64,000 bases of DNA from Siderastrea siderea (taxonomy: Eukaryota > Cnidaria > Anthozoa > Scleractinia > Rhizangiidae), in contig OZ034968.1 in assembly GCA_964030785.1 (NCBI GenBank), forward strand, positions 69,409,399 through 69,473,398, written 5' to 3'. How positions within the stretch are numbered: position 1 is the stretch's first letter; every line of letters starts with the position of its first letter. This document shows positions 35,508 through 46,612 of the stretch, one piece after another. The notes below the pieces were generated by a model. The model ran no database searches, had not been told where the DNA came from, and saw only the letters and a list, made by a program, of their open reading frames with translations. The translations under genes and the position numbers were made by a program.

Positions 35508-36077
35508 CAAGTCACACATAGTAGAAACCAAGTACTTGAGGGATGCAAAAAATGCTCGAATCCAAGGAAAACGTGTTTCGATTTGGAAAAATGTTGAGAT
35601 TAGTGTAGGGAAAATGTGTTATAGTGCTGACGAGGTAACTTTAATTGTGTTTTCTTATCCTGATGTCTAATCTTTGCATTTGAAGCATGCAGACTTTGCT
35701 TTGACAAGGAGGTACATTAACAAACTTCGCATAACAAGCTTTTGATAGATAGACTCTACCAAGTTTATCTTTCTTTCCTTTTCACTTGTTGCATTACTGT
35801 ATTTTCGGCCCGTCTCAAATGACACGTTCTGCTATCTGTGTAGCACAAGCAGTTTGTAATTTCCACATAACGATAAAGTTGTTGTTGTTAAAAGGCCATC
35901 CGAGAGACACGATCTTAACCGGATGAATTTTCGATGAATAACAAAAAGTGGCCATCCAGACAGAACAATCAACAAAAAGGTTTTCCAGCCAGAAATCTTA
36001 TTCAATTAAAAAATACAGTTGCTTTTGGAAGCAAAAAAACTTTAGATTTTCTTGTGTGCATGGACACACGCATGTAA

Positions 36078-36350
36078 TTTTTGCCAGGGGAGGGGGGGGG
36101 GGGAAGCACTCCCTTATATGGCCTAGACGGGGATGTGCCGCTGGACAGGGTATATAATTTCGCGCGAGTCTGTCCTAATTATAAACAGGGTATTGCATGT
36201 CCTAAACAGGGCAATAAAATTGAGGTTGTTGTCCTAAACAGGGTATGTATTTTAGGATTTTTTTTGTCCTAAACAGGGTCAGGGTTTCAAACCCTCAGTG
36301 GCTCACCTAAACCCAAATATGGGTTAAGCACCTCCCCCCCCCTCCTCCGG
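36078..36350. repeat. 'gtcctaaacagggtat' minisatellite within a G-run/C-run bounded element
   Basis: A unit near 16-30 bp (TCCTAAACAGGGTAT) recurs about 4-5 times at 36170-36290. It is bounded by GGGGAGGGGGGG...AAGCACTCCC and GGGTTAAGCACCTCCCCCCC, which look like degenerate inverted ends. Located between copies A and B. Confidence 0.65.
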
Positions 36351-37153
36351 GAATTTTGCAGACACTTCACATGACTTAATCAGCGACCGGTTGATCAAAA
36401 TTGTAGTGGCTTTGCGAACAAAATTGAAAAAATCATAGAAATCTGGATCAAACGATCAGTTAAACAATTTTTAAAAGGCATATAAACATTTAAAAACAGG
36501 GCATTTATCGTACTGTAGCCTTTACTCAGGTCTTGTAAATCTATTTGACGTCCGCGGATAAGTTAAACCATTTTTAAAAAGCAAACTGCACAAATCAACA
36601 TTTCAAAACAACATTTACCGTACTGTAGCCTTTACCCAGGTCTTGCGAAAATTTATGACGTTTCCGGTTCGGTTTAAATTTGTGCAGCAAACTAGCTAAG
36701 AATGTGACTCTGCAATTCACCTTCAATGCCCGCAAAGGATCAACAAAGTCGTTGATCCTTTGCTCGCCGCATTCATGAAAATCGAGAGTTTTTCCGCTAC
36801 ACCGAACCAACAATCCACCATTTCTCACTCTGTACGTATACACGGGGGATACTAGGGTCCCTCCTCGGGTTCCGGCCGTCTGGGCCGGAACCCTGCGGGG
36901 GCAAATAAACAGCACTGCAGAGGACTTGAGTGGTCACACCTTCAAATTTCATCCATAAACCCAAAAGAACCGCCTTGCACAGAATAAACAAATAAGCAGC
37001 AACACAGGAAACTATTGCTCGCTAAATTTTTGCGTGCTTCCATTGGTCGAAATCGATCACGTGACGCGATAGTGTCTCTCCTCAGCGGGTGCCTATCAGC
37101 ACATAGTACCCGTTTTTGACAATTTTCGCTCAAAATTTAGCGTTGTACAATAA
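36351..37153. other. Spacer between GPCR copies
   Basis: Holds a duplicated 'taccgtactgtagcctttac.caggtcttg' motif (36508-36540 and 36615-36650). It also has a unit of the dispersed 'tcatccataaacccaaaag' repeat (36945-37015) found in the TM2D2 intron and at 29200. No gene is supported. Confidence 0.5.
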
Positions 37154-37342
37154 AAACAATAGAGTCCTTCTGTCTCGGGCCCTATGTGAGATAGGTTCCC
37201 TCGGAAATTTGATGTTCAAACTTCATATAAGCCCTCGAACTACGTTCTTGAGCTAATATTTGTTGTGAACATCAAATTTCCTCGGGCAACCTATCACACG
37301 ATAGTAGCTGATAGTGCCCTCGACAGAAGAACTCTATTGTTT
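37154..37342. mobile_element. 189-bp MITE specific to copy B
   Basis: Ends AAACAATAGAGTCCTTCTGTC and GACAGAAGAACTCTATTGTTT. The inside is a long imperfect hairpin (GGAAATTTGATGTTCA against TGAACATCAAATTTCC). Absent from copy A. Confidence 0.75.
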
Positions 37343-37384
37343 AAATAGCATTCATCCCCATGACAGATTAACACGTTTTTCTTT

Positions 37385-37500
37385 TTCTTACGACAGGATC
37401 AGTAAACGATCAGTAAACGATCAGTAAACACTGAAGAAGATCAGTAAACACTAAACCAATCCTGTGGAGGATCAGTAAACGATCACTAAACACTAAAGAC
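37385..37500. repeat. 'gatcagtaaac' short tandem repeat
   Basis: About eight copies of GATCAGTAAAC or GATCACTAAAC in direct orientation. Copy A has only two or three at 29390-29420. Confidence 0.8.
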
Positions 37501-37839
37501 GACATAGAAGTTCTCTGCTCAGTAATTAGAATGCATTTGAATGGTCACGACTAAATGAATTTCATCTATAAAAAGGTAAAGAGCAAAAATCAGACTACAG
37601 CTCTTCACTTTTTTATCTCAGACTTAATGGGTTACAAGTTCTTTCTGTTAGGTTTCTGACAGGTCAAACCTATCCAGCTGGCTGCTTATCTTCATCGACA
37701 CGTCAGCCTATGTATAGTTTTTACGAAGAAGTTTTGGTGGATTTACTAACACGTGCAAGATGACAAAACATCAAAATAACATTGTCAATGTCCGCGAGAA
37801 ATTAGCAAATTGTACGAAATTATAGGGATTTCTATTCGT

Positions 37840-38817
37840 TTACACTCCACTTGTCCTTTCATTTGCTTGGCCTCTTCTAGTGACTCGTGAGAAGTCACAG
37901 TTAAACGTATTTTTTATCGCCTTTCGAATCTCTGCTACTCGCCAAAAGTAAACCAAAGGATTAAGCGAAGAGTTTATAAAAGTCACCGTCCCTGTAAATT
38001 GTAGCGCAGTGTATTTGTTAATACTGTGACCAGTTAGCTGAATGACACAGGCTGTACAGTTATACGGAAAATAACAAAGGAAAAGAAAAAAGCAAACATA
38101 GAAAGTGTTGATGGCCGATTTTGTACAGCGGGCGAAATGCAGTTGTGATGAAGCTTTTTGCTGGGTTCCGACTTGCTCTTGAGCTTGTATTTGAGCTTGA
38201 TGACGCCTTACAATGCGGTAGATTTTCAGATACATTAAAACAATGATGGAAAAGCAGACGAGGAAAGACACAATAGTGGCACGGTAATATGCTTTAGTGC
38301 TTACCACCCACATGAGACCTAGTAAACTTGACAGTAACCATCCAACAGCGATAACAGCACGGACCTTTTTGCTGGTAACTAACGTCTGATATCTCATATG
38401 TAAGTAGAATACGAGGAATCTGTCTACACTAATTACGGTTGCGATCGTGAAAGATGCGGAAGATAAAATAACTGAAAGCACATCGAAGGTGTCTGTGAGA
38501 GGTTGTGGGCCACTTTTCTCGCTTAGAAGGTAGATAAGGCTTATGGCGACTTGCAGCGGCTGAGTTATCAAGCCGACAAAGAAATCAGTTAGTGCGAGGC
38601 CGAAGAGTAGAGTGTTAGATGGCGAATGCAAGGTAGGAGTCCTCCATATCACAAACAGGATAAGGCCATTCCCAAAAGCAGCCGCAAACGAAGAACACGC
38701 GTTGATAACACAGTTGACAAGAGTGACAATTCTCAATTTAGCAAGGTCGTCTTCCGTAATAGTTGAATTTGTATTAAACGGGTACGTTTGACTCAGTTTG
38801 TTGTTGTAATTTTCCAT
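37840..38817 (-). CDS. Class A GPCR, copy B
   Basis: Intronless, 325 aa from ATG at 38817 (MENYNNKLSQ), the same length as copy A with about 20 amino-acid differences. All landmarks are kept: FGNGLILFVIW, LALTDFFVGL, DRF, CYFP, NPLVY. Changes cluster in exposed or membrane-outer positions: SLICLLSGKSG becomes SLIYLLSEKSG after TM2, TLSTKAYYHAA becomes VVSTKAYYRAT before TM5, NCTAGVI becomes NCTACVI after TM6, and the C-terminal tail differs. The frame is intact, so it is likely functional. The ligand is unknown. An upstream in-frame extension begins with GTG and is not taken as the start. Confidence 0.9.
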   Translation of the reverse strand: MENYNNKLSQTYPFNTNSTITEDDLAKLRIVTLVNCVINACSSFAAAFGNGLILFVIWRTPTLHSPSNTLLFGLALTDFFVGLITQPLQVAISLIYLLSEKSGPQPLTDTFDVLSVILSSASFTIATVISVDRFLVFYLHMRYQTLVTSKKVRAVIAVGWLLSSLLGLMWVVSTKAYYRATIVSFLVCFSIIVLMYLKIYRIVRRHQAQIQAQEQVGTQQKASSQLHFARCTKSAINTFYVCFFLFLCYFPYNCTACVIQLTGHSINKYTALQFTGTVTFINSSLNPLVYFWRVAEIRKAIKNTFNCDFSRVTRRGQANERTSGV

Positions 38818-41560
38818 GGCACAAAACACTGCGCGAATATCACTTTCCAAACTGACACGAAATTTATTTATCACGCGATCCTAAAAAAGGTATATGGTTA
38901 TTCATCAGCTTAAATAAAATCGATCATGTAAATTCTAATCACCTGTCGGTTGCAATGCAGGTATAATGTATATTGCGATTATTTTTCAATTTATTGTTTT
39001 CTTCAAACGTTTTCAGTTTTGAAAACAAACTACGCTAGAGTTTTTATCTTCGCACCCTTTACTCCCAGAGCCAAATTCTAAATTTATTTCACAACATAAG
39101 GGACTTGGGAGGCATGTGACAGTTTCTGACCTCACAGGAAAGTTAAAAAGGATTTATCTGAATGGAGACTCTTTGGAATTTTATTTACAGAATAAAATTT
39201 GAGAAAAACAATGCCACTGCATTATTTAAGGCTTGGCTCTGACGCATACATATAGAGAAGGAAGAGATAGTTATCAGGTATTCATAAGATTAGAAACCCT
39301 CGTACAACTGCCGGAACGTAAAAACCCGGTTTCTGTAGCATGAAGCATCTAGGAATATTACTACTTCCTCCATAGCAGCCAGGGTTACCCCATTCATTTT
39401 GTTAGCTTTCTCTCATAGTACGCACGTTTCATTTACAGTTGGAGCGAAGTTTTCTTTCTAAGAAAAATATTATATGAAGGCAAAGAGGCTCGAACCATTG
39501 ATTCTTCAGATCGAAAGTCCGAAGCGCTCATAACTTGTCCTCGCTATCGACGCACGCATACGAAATAAGCATATTGATATCTTTCTTGATCTTTTGAAAG
39601 GATTTTAAGGGGGTAAACAGACAGCTCGGAACAGAGACAACGTTAATGAACCCTACAAAAGACAAATATAAAGCCACGAATGTTACCAGAAACGTTTACG
39701 TTGCCAAGGACTGGCAACGTTAAACTGGCATTGGACGAAAATCCTTCTAGGTAAAAAGGTTAAAGGCGGATCACCGGAAAGCCCTGAATGTTTACGAGTT
39801 TTATCCGTATTTTTATCTAATTAATAATTACCGTCGGCTATTATGCACATAATAAGCATTAATTTTAAACTCTACATTCTTTTTTCTTTTTTTCCCCTTT
39901 AGTCCCAAACAGCCAGTTATAAATTTATAGGTCGCTAATGTGAAATTTTACCTTCAGTAAGAAACCTACTTTCACGCTCGAAATTTCGCGCACGCGTGTG
40001 TGTATTTCGCCTTCCCCACAATCGCCATCGCCAAAATTTGAGACTACTCGCAGTCTAGTTTTTGAACAAAACAACAAATTAATGTGGTTAATAATTTCTT
40101 TTAAGGAATTTGTCACCAGACTCTCCTAGATCGGGAAAAAAATCGCACAATTTGGTTTTCGCAAACAATTTACTTTAGTAAGATGTAATTTAAGAATTTG
40201 TTGTCGGCCCTATTGTATTATGCGGTATAATGCGTTCAATAGTATTAGATTTTTTCGTTTTCAAGAACTCAGTGTTGTTGATAACAGCTGGAGATAAATT
40301 CGGATTTTAAATGAATACGAAAAGTGAACGACTTTCTCTTAGTGTCTAAATTTAATTTTATCCACACAGAGTATTATGTTTACAAAAAAACTTTTATTTC
40401 ATTTGCATTTCAGAACTATCTCATACAAAAAAGTCTCCGTTACAAACTACAAGGGACAAAATCTACGAGGCACTACAAGCTAAACTGTTGCCTCGATCAC
40501 GAGTGACTTTGTATTTTAGGTCATGAATGGCTTTTTTGCAAAAAAAAAAAAGTTGACCTCGTGTGTTACAAACATTGAACACTTACACCATGATTATGAC
40601 AAAATAACTCTTCACGAAAGCGAATTTCACAAATTCGCGTTAATTGTAGTCGTTACGTGTAGTTTTATATTTCGAACCGAAATCTAACGTTTCTTTCCTT
40701 GATTGAATGCTAGACCTTCACACTCGCTTTAAGTTCTTTCTTTTTTTTTTTTTTGGAAATCTTCATTTTACACTAATTTCCGTATAATTCGCGCTCACTT
40801 AATAAGTCGCGTTCATTGAATAAAATTGCTGGACACAAGCGTTTGACAAGCTAAGTGCAAACTCCAGGAATCCATCTTTGCCAGTTTATAGCTTTGAAAT
40901 ATTATAAAATTCGCAACAGAGCATGAAGGCTTCCTGAGCAATGCTGTGGAAAGGACTGGATACCGATCGGATCAAATGTGGCCTACTCGTTCAAACTGTC
41001 AAGTTGCCCAAATTGCAGTTGCTTACCAAAGGATAAATGTACCGCACGATCAAAGTTGGGTCGTCAGCCCTTAAACCACGTCACACACAGTAGAAACCAA
41101 GCACTTGAAGGATGCAAAAAATGTTTGAATCCAAGTAAAACGTGTTTCGATTTCAGAAAAAATGTTGAGATTAGTGTAGGGAAGATGTGTCATAGTGCTG
41201 ACAAGGTAACTTTAATTGTGAGGGTGTTTTCTTATCCTGATGTCTTCTTTGCATTTGAAGTATGCAGCCTTTGTTATGACAAGGAGGTATATTAACAAAC
41301 TTCGCATAACAGGCTTATGATAGATAGACTCTACTAAGTTTATCTTTCTTTCCTTTTTCACTTGTATTACTTTTTTTTTGCCCGTCTGAAATAACACGTT
41401 CTGCTACCTGTGTAGCGCAAGCATTTTGTAATTTCCACACCACGATAAAGTTGTTGTTGTTAAAATAAAAGGCCATCCTAGAGTCATGATCTTCTATAGA
41501 ATTTTACACGTTAACTGGGTGAATTTTCGATGAATAACAAAAAGTGGCCATCCAGATACC
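38818..41560. repeat. Tandem duplication copy B, non-coding remainder
   Basis: Collinear with 32199-35970 without the insertions at 33288 and 35135. Poly-A (40540-40551) and poly-T (40741-40754) runs. No gene is supported; a frame at 40978-41295 is not conserved as protein with copy A. Confidence 0.7.
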
Positions 41561-41841
41561 TTGGTCCCAGGGGTTTTTCTCTCTGATCTTCTCAAACGAA
41601 ATCAAACTGCAAAGCAGTGACTACAAGTCGCGTTGAGTCGATGCGAGAGAACTATTCAGAGGCCTATCTCACTAAATCCTTGCTTTCCAAAAATGTTGAT
41701 GTAGCCTACAAAATTTAATGTAGCCTACTCTGAACACACAGCAACACTTAGGGCACTTCAACTGCTACTCTCTATGGACTTTCAGTGAGACGTGATGCCT
41801 CTGTTTGCACAGCAATGTAATTGCAGCTGACACGCTGTTGT

Positions 41842-44800
41842 TTAATAATATGGCACCCAGTTGCTCTCGTCTTTTGGCACAAGGTTTCCTGTTATCAGCA
41901 GAATCACATCCACTACCCACCAGATGCCGAGTCCGCCAAGCGTCAGGAGTTTTCCCACAGCTGTGCCAGTGTGCCCTAAACAGAAGCGGTCTACTCCAAG
42001 AAATCCAAGAAGGATGGAGTACAAGAGAGTGGTCACAAAGCGGTGACCAGAGTACCTGAAATAATAAGAATCAATACATGTTCGGATGACATTCACAAAA
42101 TCAAAAGTTCACGCCATCCTGTATGGCATACATGTAAAAGCCTGTGTAGCTGGCAGTATTATTTGTGTGCTTGCCTCCCCCTTACTTTCTTTTTGACTCG
42201 CCTTCATCACGCAGTTCTTCCCAAACTGCCAGGTACGCAGGGTAACGTTCAGCCTAATAAACAGCACCACAGGAAGTGCTACTGAATAGCTTTCATTTGT
42301 ATGGTCACACTTTAGGATTCTGTCCAGAGCTTCAAAAGTTAGAATCACCTTGTACAGCATAATCAACAGCAATATTGGAAAGTACTGCTCAATAGCTTTC
42401 ATTTGAATGGTCAAACTTTAGGATTCCATCCACAGACTCAAAAGTTAGAACCACCTTGTACAGCTTACTAAACAATCCCACAGGAAAGTACTGCTCAGTA
42501 GGTTTCATTTGGATGCCCTGGTAGAAATCCTATACAGGATCCTACAGGATTTTCTAGGATCCTACATGATCCTGTAAGTTCACACAGGATCCTACCCAGG
42601 ATCCTAAATGGCACCATGTTGCTTAGGATCCTACTCAGGATCCCGTAAAGTCTTTCAGGATCCTGCTTAAGATTGTCCAGGATCCTGTTTAGGATCCTGT
42701 AGGATCTTGTTTAGGATCCTGTAGGATCTTGTTTAGGATCCTGTAGGATCCTATAGGACCCTATAGTATCTTGCTTAGGATCCTGTAGGATCCTATAGGA
42801 TCTTAAACAGGATCCTATAGGATCCTATAGGATCCTAACAAGATCCTATAGGATCCTACAGGATCTTATATAGGATCTTATCAGGATCCTGGTGAAGATC
42901 CTACAGGATCCTGTTAGGATCCTATTAGGATCTTATTAGGATCCTGGGCAGAATGCTTACCAGGGTGGTTACAATTTAGGATTTTATCCACAAACTCAAA
43001 AGCTTAAACCATCTTGTACAGGAAAACAAACAGAAACAAAGGAGGATGCTGCTCAATATACAGTAGCTTTCATTTCCATGGTGACATACATTCAGAATTT
43101 ATCCACAGACTTAAAACTCACAACTGATTTTTACAGCATAATAAAACACAAAGTAAACAGCAAAACAGCAAAGTGCAGCTCAGTTTTAATTTGAATGGCC
43201 AGACTTTAGGATTTCGTCCACAAACCCAAATGCTAGAACCTGCATTACAGTACTGCTCAAAAGTAAGTTACCACCCTCTTGCGAGACGTGATTCGCGTCT
43301 AGAGAGATGAGACTCCCGTCTCGAGAGATGAGACTCTCGTCTCGAGAAACGAGACACTCGTCTCGAGAAACGAGACACTCGTCTCGCGAGAGGCTGAAGA
43401 ATACTGTAAGTACCAAGGCTTGCCGTTCTCGCGAGATAAAGACATCTATTGTGAAGTTACGGACGCATTGTCGCGAAGCGAGTTGAATTCACCGAGTTTC
43501 TTCTACGATCGCAGACCCCCTTAGCGATCGAAAACTAAATCACGGCAAAACTCCGGTTTTAAAAGGCCTACAAAAATGATTGAAGCGGGAAAACACTCCG
43601 CACTTAGAGGTACAATTTGTAATAAGGACCACACGGTGCGTCGAGTATTTCTCAGCACCATATTGCGAGCGAATGATTTTTTTTTAGTATAAAACATTAG
43701 CTTCTGTAGCGCTTTTGTTTTGTGGGCGGCATGGCAAATTTATCAGAAGTCATAACTCCAGTTTTAAAAGGCCTAAAGTTGATTGAAACAGGAAAACACT
43801 CTGCATTTAGAGGCACAATTTGTAATAAGGATTACACGAAGGGTCGATTATTTCTCAGCACCATATTGTGAGCGAATGATATTTTTTAGTAAACATTAGC
43901 CGCTGATGAGCGCGTCAGTAGTGAGTCACTCAGGTGAGAACCTTTCCCTCAGATTTCAGACTCAAGTCAGGCCTTCTGATAGGGTGCGCGCGTGCGCGAC
44001 CGCACAATTTGGTCAAACCCGCACAATAACGTACAATTCCCAAAACCCCGCAAAATCCCCCACAATACTGAAAGATTTGCCTAAACATTTAATTAAATCA
44101 GGTATCCTATTGATTACCAAGATTCCTAAAAACTTTTTAGGCTATTTCCAGGCTATTTACCTTCCAAAACAATCAAGAAATCGCTTTCCTCGATCGCTCG
44201 AGCGGATGTAAAAACGACTAGGCGTTCTTTCGTCACTCTGCGCCGGCCTGGGCGCTAGTTTCAGTTCGATCTACTTTTAGTCAACTTCAATAATCGGGTT
44301 TTGTTTTGGAGTGTATCGCTTCCTCGTTCAGTTTAATAATATGTCGGGGAACAAAGAAGAAATGCCAAAGAAATGAACCGTGGCGCTGAAATGACTGTCA
44401 CTGTTTCTGAATTATTTTCACAAAGGACTGATCGAATTTGCAAACTGACAAAGAAACTGAATCGTTAAACTTTGGTCAGAAGAAAATCATTCAGTTCTGC
44501 ATACTAGATTTGATTTTTCTCAGTCACGTGAAAGGCATTTTCATTCAAGAAAATGCAAGTTCTACGATCTACTTGGTAAGTTGTTGAGAAAAACAAACAT
44601 GCCATCAAACACTGTATCAAATCACATTTAGCATGCAATTTGCATACATCTCGGTTTGTGTTTTTGTGGCTAACTTCGAAGAATTTGTGAACCTTTACGG
44701 GGAATTATTCCCACTACATATTATTAATTAAAGACAGCAAAACTGCAGGGATTTTTTTTATAAAGGAACTCGTTTAGATTGGAAATATTTTATACCGAAG

Positions 44801-46452
44801 TCTTATTTTTGGTTTTATACGCGCGTTAATAAAACCTGATCGAGTTTATCGTGTCACACAACATGATTTTGTTTATACCAGACAGTTTTAGTTTCGAGTC
44901 AAACTACGCTTTGGTAAGAAAAAAAAGCCACAAATTGGCAACTGCTGGGTATATATCTATTGCCAAAGAAAGAAATTTAGTCGCATATTTCATTTATACA
45001 GAATTTCCTCCCTGTCGGGTCTGGCTAGAACATTGGAGATTGAATATTTGGTTCGTCACAAGATTACGCAATCCTGCACAATTCCCCACACAATCGATGT
45101 TTTTTCCCGCACAATTTGCCCCCAAAATCCCGCACAATTTTAATTTTTCTCCCGCACCCTGTCAGAAGGCCTGTCAAGTCACCAAATCTTACCCTACCTT
45201 ATTCAACGTGTTAGATTAAGATACCTTTGAATAAGAGATACTCACTTGATGCAGGGAAACTTTTGCAAGCTAAGAAATCTCCTTTCTCCAAAGCACTCTA
45301 TTCCAGGTAACACCTCACACCATACTGGTGTATGCTGGACATCCTGGTATTTTGAACCTCCAAACTGAAATAAGAAAGATTCACACGTATACAATGAGAT
45401 AACATAGCACTGTGATGTACATTGGATTAGAGGCATCGCTGTTGAAGGAGATGCAACAGAGAATGAAATCATGGAATGCTTACCCAGGCAGATGAACATC
45501 AAATAAAGAAAAAGAAAATATCACCAAGCTAAGAAAGGGCACAATTCGAAGGATCCATAATTCAAATGATGATTTAAAGTTTAAAGGTTTCTATAGTTTT
45601 TCCCACTCAGAGTGCATGCCGTAATCCAATTATTATTATTATTACTATCATCCAAAGTACTGTATATATCACTATTAACAATAAACAGTGCCTCAGCTCA
45701 CTTTGGTGCATCCATAACCAGATTCATCTCTTGCTGTCGTGTTTGCTGTAAAATCAACTGGAGGATCACACTCTAGAAACTCCATGGGTCTACAGGTAGA
45801 TGGTAAAAGAAGTGAGTTAAATAGTTGAACAAACATTGCTGAGGTATAAAGGTAAAAATTGAGTGCAGTCTCGCAGATTTATCAATTATTGGGATTTGTG
45901 ATTGACAGGCTAAACACAACCACAATATGCAGCCTTGCTTTGTCTTAACTTTCTACATGTAAGCTAAAGTAAATCAAAGCTAAAGTGAATCAAATTAAAT
46001 AATCCCTTTATCCAATAAAACGTTCCATCACAAGTAAACTGGTTGGACAAAAGTTGATGTTAGGCCACACAATATACTTAAGCCTAACTTGAGCTAACAA
46101 AATTGTGAGCAGTCGATCTTCACTAACAACCGAGATTTTATGCAAATATATGTTTCAGTTGCGTCAGAGTTCGGTTGGATTGTTGTTGTTGCTGTTGTTA
46201 AGAGAGAATTCGACTTGTTCAGCTTAATTTGCTTAATTTGGAAACGGTAAAATAACAGAACACTGTAAAATGAAGCGTAGCTTACAAGTAAACGCATTTA
46301 ACAAGTGGTCCTTTAGGATCATATTTCCTCCCACAAGATTCATCAAAGCATCTTTCATCAACACTATCATCCTCTGAACTTCTACCCAGCAGCAAAGAAA
46401 GAGCAAATATTAAGCTGAAAAACACGGAAAGATACCATCTCAGTTCCGCCAT
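41842..46452 (-). CDS. TM2D2: TM2 domain-containing protein 2
   Basis: Four exons on minus: 46286-46452, 45702-45789, 45246-45364 and 41842-42055. They join to 588 bp, that is 195 aa plus TAA. Residues 1-21 are a signal peptide ([20 protein letters not shown]). Next comes the cysteine-rich region shared with human TM2D2 ([56 protein letters not shown]). The last exon holds the TM2 domain: [20 protein letters not shown], the DRF turn in [16 protein letters not shown], and the second membrane segment [18 protein letters not shown]. All junctions are GT-AG with matching phase. TM2D proteins are membrane proteins; in flies the family affects Notch signalling. Intron 3 (42056-45245) is full of repeats. 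A possible ATTAAA polyadenylation signal lies near 41714. Confidence 0.93.
42232..43260. repeat. Minisatellite, unit about 105-120 bp, in TM2D2 intron 3
   Basis: Units read roughly '..cttgtacagcataat..aacagcac.acaggaaagtactgctcaatagctttcatttgaatggtcacactttaggattccatccacagactcaaaagttagaac', given here only as a pattern. There are about 6-7 diverged copies, interrupted by the element at 42516-42965. Single units of the same family are at 29150-29330 and 36945-37020. Confidence 0.8.
42516..42965. mobile_element. 450-bp insert built of AGGATCCT palindromes
   Basis: The insert begins CCCTGGTAGAAATCC and ends with TTACCAGGG, and is flanked by TG on both sides (42514-42515, 42966-42967). It precisely interrupts a unit of the surrounding minisatellite. 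Between the ends almost everything is AGGATCCT or a one-base variant (AGGATCTT, AGGACCCT) separated by 0-6 bases, dozens of copies. Since AGGATCCT is its own reverse complement, the array can fold at many places. Confidence 0.8.
43262..43395. repeat. GAGACGAG/CTCGTCTC palindromic array
   Basis: 'gagatgagactc.cgtctcga' units, period about 20-24 bp, about six copies, each self-complementary (ACGAGACACTCGTCTCGAGA type). On minus it reads as a repeated [14 protein letters not shown] peptide, which I regard as accidental. Confidence 0.8.
43545..43900. repeat. Two-copy direct duplication (about 150 bp units)
   Basis: Both 43553-43705 and 43748-43897 contain 'ggttttaaaaggcct', 'gaaaacactc.gca', 'ttgtaataagga' and 'cagcaccatattg.gagcgaatga'. 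In TM2D2 intron 3. Confidence 0.8.
43968..45173. mobile_element. 1.2-kb non-autonomous TIR transposon in TM2D2 intron 3
   Basis: Ends CAGGCCTTCTGATAGGGTGCG and CGCACCCTGTCAGAAGGCCTG, flanked by TCAAGT on both sides (43962-43967, 45174-45179). Subterminal repeats of 'c.gcacaat.ccc' lie inside both ends (43999-44065, 45065-45155), as expected for transposase-binding clusters. No transposase is present. hAT-like is my guess. Confidence 0.8.
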
Positions 46453-46612
46453 GTTTGTTTAGAAGCAACCTCAAATATCCCAGAAATCTTTGCTCATACA
46501 ATACGCGGCTATCAAAGTAATGAGGCGGGGTTACCAAGCGAACGCCTGGTTGATTTACGATCTCAGAATTTTTGCAGTCGATTTCAGCAGGTTTTTCGTT
46601 CGGGTTAGTATA
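46453..46612. promoter_or_regulatory. Bidirectional promoter region between TM2D2 and STX18
   Basis: Only 160 bp separate the two divergent start codons (46452 and 46613), so the 5' UTRs and promoters of both must lie here or overlap the first exons. A GC-box-like GGCGGGG is at 46524-46530. No TATA box is seen. Confidence 0.7.

Larger units (their letters stand above)
29150..35970. repeat. Tandem duplication, copy A (contains GPCR A)
   Basis: Aligns with copy B (about 36930-41560): flank 29200-29447, then 30442-30755, the GPCR, and 32300-35960. Insertions found only in A are 29448-30441, 30756-31205, about 33288-33923 and 35135-35507. The similarity ends at 'aaaaagtggccatccaga' (35945-35961). 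Confidence 0.8.

Noticed and set aside
40978..41295. 105-residue plus frame in GPCR copy B flank
   Set aside because: The homologous stretch of copy A (35030-35720) does not keep the frame and carries a MITE. No domain recognised.
43186..43416. Repeated peptide SRDECLV / SRDESLI as a repeat protein
   Set aside because: It is produced by the palindromic GAGACGAG array within an intron of TM2D2; no initiator or splice context.
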